Positions 62,301-64,000 of a stretch of DNA of 64,000 nucleotides are shown piece by piece (positions within the stretch are counted from its first letter, which is position 1; each line of letters starts with the position of its first letter). The position numbers and the translations under genes were made by a program. The notes beneath the pieces are model-generated. The model made no database searches and was not told where the DNA came from. It saw only the letters and a list, made by a program, of their open reading frames with translations. Origin of the DNA: Hypoxylon rubiginosum (Eukaryota; Ascomycota; Sordariomycetes; Xylariales; Hypoxylaceae); NCBI GenBank assembly GCA_902806565.1, contig CADCXA010000025.1, forward strand, positions 1 to 64,000, read 5' to 3'.

Positions 62301-63842
62301 TGTATTTCTTAATGGGAGGTATGCTGATCCTAGATCAACACTGGCTATTTTGTCAAGTACATCAAGCAACGATAGATACATTAGGGGTAAATAATGGTAC
62401 TCACGAGACGATGAAATAGAGACGACGAGAGCAGCATTACGGTCCGAATGAAAATGCTCGGTTGACTGTGATATATTCACTTGTGTAAAGGAAGAGAGGC
62501 AACTGCTTTTCGACCAACTGAGATCCTCGTCATCCCGTCAACTTCAACTTATATAAGCGGACATCATCGTTCATTACGGCAACCGTACGTCCATCTATCT
62601 ATGTGTATACATATTGCTGACTATCGTTACTATATCCGAGTTATCATAGAATATTGTGGAATCGTTGATTCGAACCGGTTGCTTCATGCTAAAGCTCGGA
62701 TCCCGAACAGAACGTTGTTTCATCGCAAGAACACGTCTGCGTTAGTCACCTGGCTGCCTGGTACAAGAGGACTGCATACGCCAGTGCTCTGGTCGTATCT
62801 CCCTTTGCGATAAATGTGGTTCACTTAGTCAAACATGTGACCGGCCAGAACAAAACGAGTAACCCCAAATACCCTATTAGTTTGGATGATTTTCAGCGTT
62901 CAATATGACATGACTATGGTACAAACAGTAAGTGAAGGGCCAGTGTGACGCCGGATGCGAATGTGTTCCTCCTGTCCCTACTTTAGTTGCACCTAGCCTC
63001 GATTCGATCCCCCCTCGTGCTGGGAAGGGTATGTCGATGAAGAGGGATGGTATCTAGGAAACATCTGCAAAAATAACAAAAAAAGACCAGCTATCGCCGA
63101 GGCCCAGATGCTGCGCTACTTTCTCTTCCACAAAACTGAATAAAGAGGACCACCACCCTCCAGTAATTTTTGTCCTTTATCCACAGAAAAAGAATATCAA
63201 TACCTCCACTCCATCTACCGCAGCGAGGCCAGGTGGGTAACTAAAGGCAATGAACAAGAATCAGGTAGACGCGAAGGGGTTGTTTTTTTCCGGGTAAAGA
63301 AGCCTTTTCGTATCAACATGTCTCCCCTTCCCACGGGAGAGGGAGACTGTATCCGTGTATCAAGCTGCCAAGCTTTTATCACCAAATCAAAAAGGAAGTA
63401 GTAGTAAGGGATCAAGAGAAGAGCCCCCCATTAGACCGCATCGTTGCCCTATAGGACTCGGAAGTACCCCAATATTTGGCTTAGCAACGTAAAGGCTGGG
63501 TCAAGCAGTATCTGGTGGGTATCGTTCGAATCCGGGAATAGAGTATTAGCAGAATAGCGGGCGGGTGGAAGGCAGGCGTGGAAACGTGTATTATGGTATC
63601 GGAAGGTGGGACAGAATCGAGAATTATACACTCTTCTAGCTCCTCGTTCGGCAGCAGCGGCATAGAGTCGGCGGGTGGGAATCGAGTATAACGTAGGCCA
63701 GTAAGGAAATAGGTGTTGAGAAAGGCTGTCGTGACTTCGTCCTGGTAGCACTAGATCTACACGACCCAAAGCGCATAGCAGATTGAAATTAGTTCGAAAT
63801 ATTCATTCGAAAGGGTGACGGTGACGCTATTGTCAGTGTCCT
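59369..63842. other. Intergenic, nothing recognised
   Basis: 4.5 kb between the phosducin-like gene and the G-beta stop. It includes presumed promoter (59369 to about 60200) and presumed G-beta 3' region (about 63400-63842). Apparent tRNA B-box matches at 62672 and 63522 lack an A box and stems. No gene is supported. Confidence 0.55.
59545..59568 (+). repeat. GGGATT run upstream of the phosducin-like gene
   Basis: Four GGG tracts separated by ATT, G-quadruplex-capable on the plus strand. The minus-strand gene starting at 59368 would have the C-rich version in its leader or promoter. A long A run (about 59602-59617) lies just upstream. Confidence 0.75.
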
Positions 63843-64000
63843 TTAGTATGCCCAAATTTTGAGCTGTGATTGGTTTGTCAGCTCATCTCCGTCTAGTTAT
63901 TCGATGTGACATCCGGTACTCACCACCGAGTCCCAAGAGCCCGTGCACAAGCTGATGCCATCGTTGCTAACGCCCAAGCAGCTCACACGATTCTCATGGC
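63843..64000 (-). CDS. gnb-1: G-protein beta subunit, C-terminal end (partial)
   Basis: Only the last two exons are in the window: 63924-64000 and 63843-63863, joined across a 60-bp intron with GTGAGT donor, CTGAC branch site and CAG acceptor. They encode [20 protein letters not shown], then SWDSV and, after the intron, LKIWAY and stop. This is the seventh WD40 blade of heterotrimeric G-beta, nearly invariant across eukaryotes. G-beta with G-gamma signals in growth, conidiation and mating. The rest lies beyond the window end. The last exon is only 7 codons. Confidence 0.9.

Noticed and set aside
62641..62700. tRNA B-box-like GGTTCGAATC on the minus strand
   Set aside because: No A box at the right distance, and no acceptor or T stem can be paired.
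63481..63545. tRNA B-box-like CGTTCGAATCC on the plus strand
   Set aside because: T-stem bases do not pair and no cloverleaf can be drawn.

Overview
The window looks like a nuclear segment of a filamentous ascomycete (Pezizomycotina, most likely Sordariomycetes). The reasons are short GT-AG introns (about 60-260 bp) with CTAAC/CTGAC-type branch sites, a trifunctional trpC, a proteinase-K-type subtilase, a DUF4211 protein, and a very A+T-rich block whose repeats differ only by C/T and G/A changes, the signature of repeat-induced point mutation (RIP). No prokaryotic, viral or CRISPR features were seen. Gene models were built by reading exons across splice sites; each multi-exon model was checked for phase.

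Layout. (1) 1-9440: gene-free A+T-rich RIP block with decayed repeats: a large inverted repeat, a direct repeat 5.2 kb apart, and three minisatellites at the right edge. (2) 9605-26586: sparse region with a DUF1275 membrane protein (-), an isocitrate lyase/PEP mutase family enzyme (+), a secreted subtilase (+) and an intronless protein of unknown function (+). It also holds a solo LTR, a decayed relative of it, and a possible broken gene near 13.1-13.5 kb. (3) 27321-48340: dense housekeeping region with triosephosphate isomerase (+), mitoribosomal protein mL43 (-, three short exons), U1-70K (+), Mrt4 (-), Tim9 (+), Nup192 (-), trpC (+), a DUF4211 protein (-) and RanBP1/Yrb1 (-). (4) 50336-64000: an F-box-like protein (+), a single-pass membrane protein of unknown function (-), a class I phosducin-like protein (-) and, cut by the window edge, the C-terminus of a G-protein beta subunit (-).

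How the genes relate. Most are unrelated housekeeping genes in alternating orientation, sharing short divergent promoters (mL43/U1-70K, Mrt4/Tim9, Nup192/trpC) or convergent ends. Two arrangements stand out. A class I phosducin-like gene, whose family assists G-beta folding, is the next recognisable gene to G-beta on the same strand. The trpC leader has a perfect inverted repeat whose arms carry CPC1/GCN4-type TGACTC cores and a five-codon upstream ORF. I found no clearly new multi-gene system; the most unusual structures are the RIP-decayed repeats and these two arrangements.
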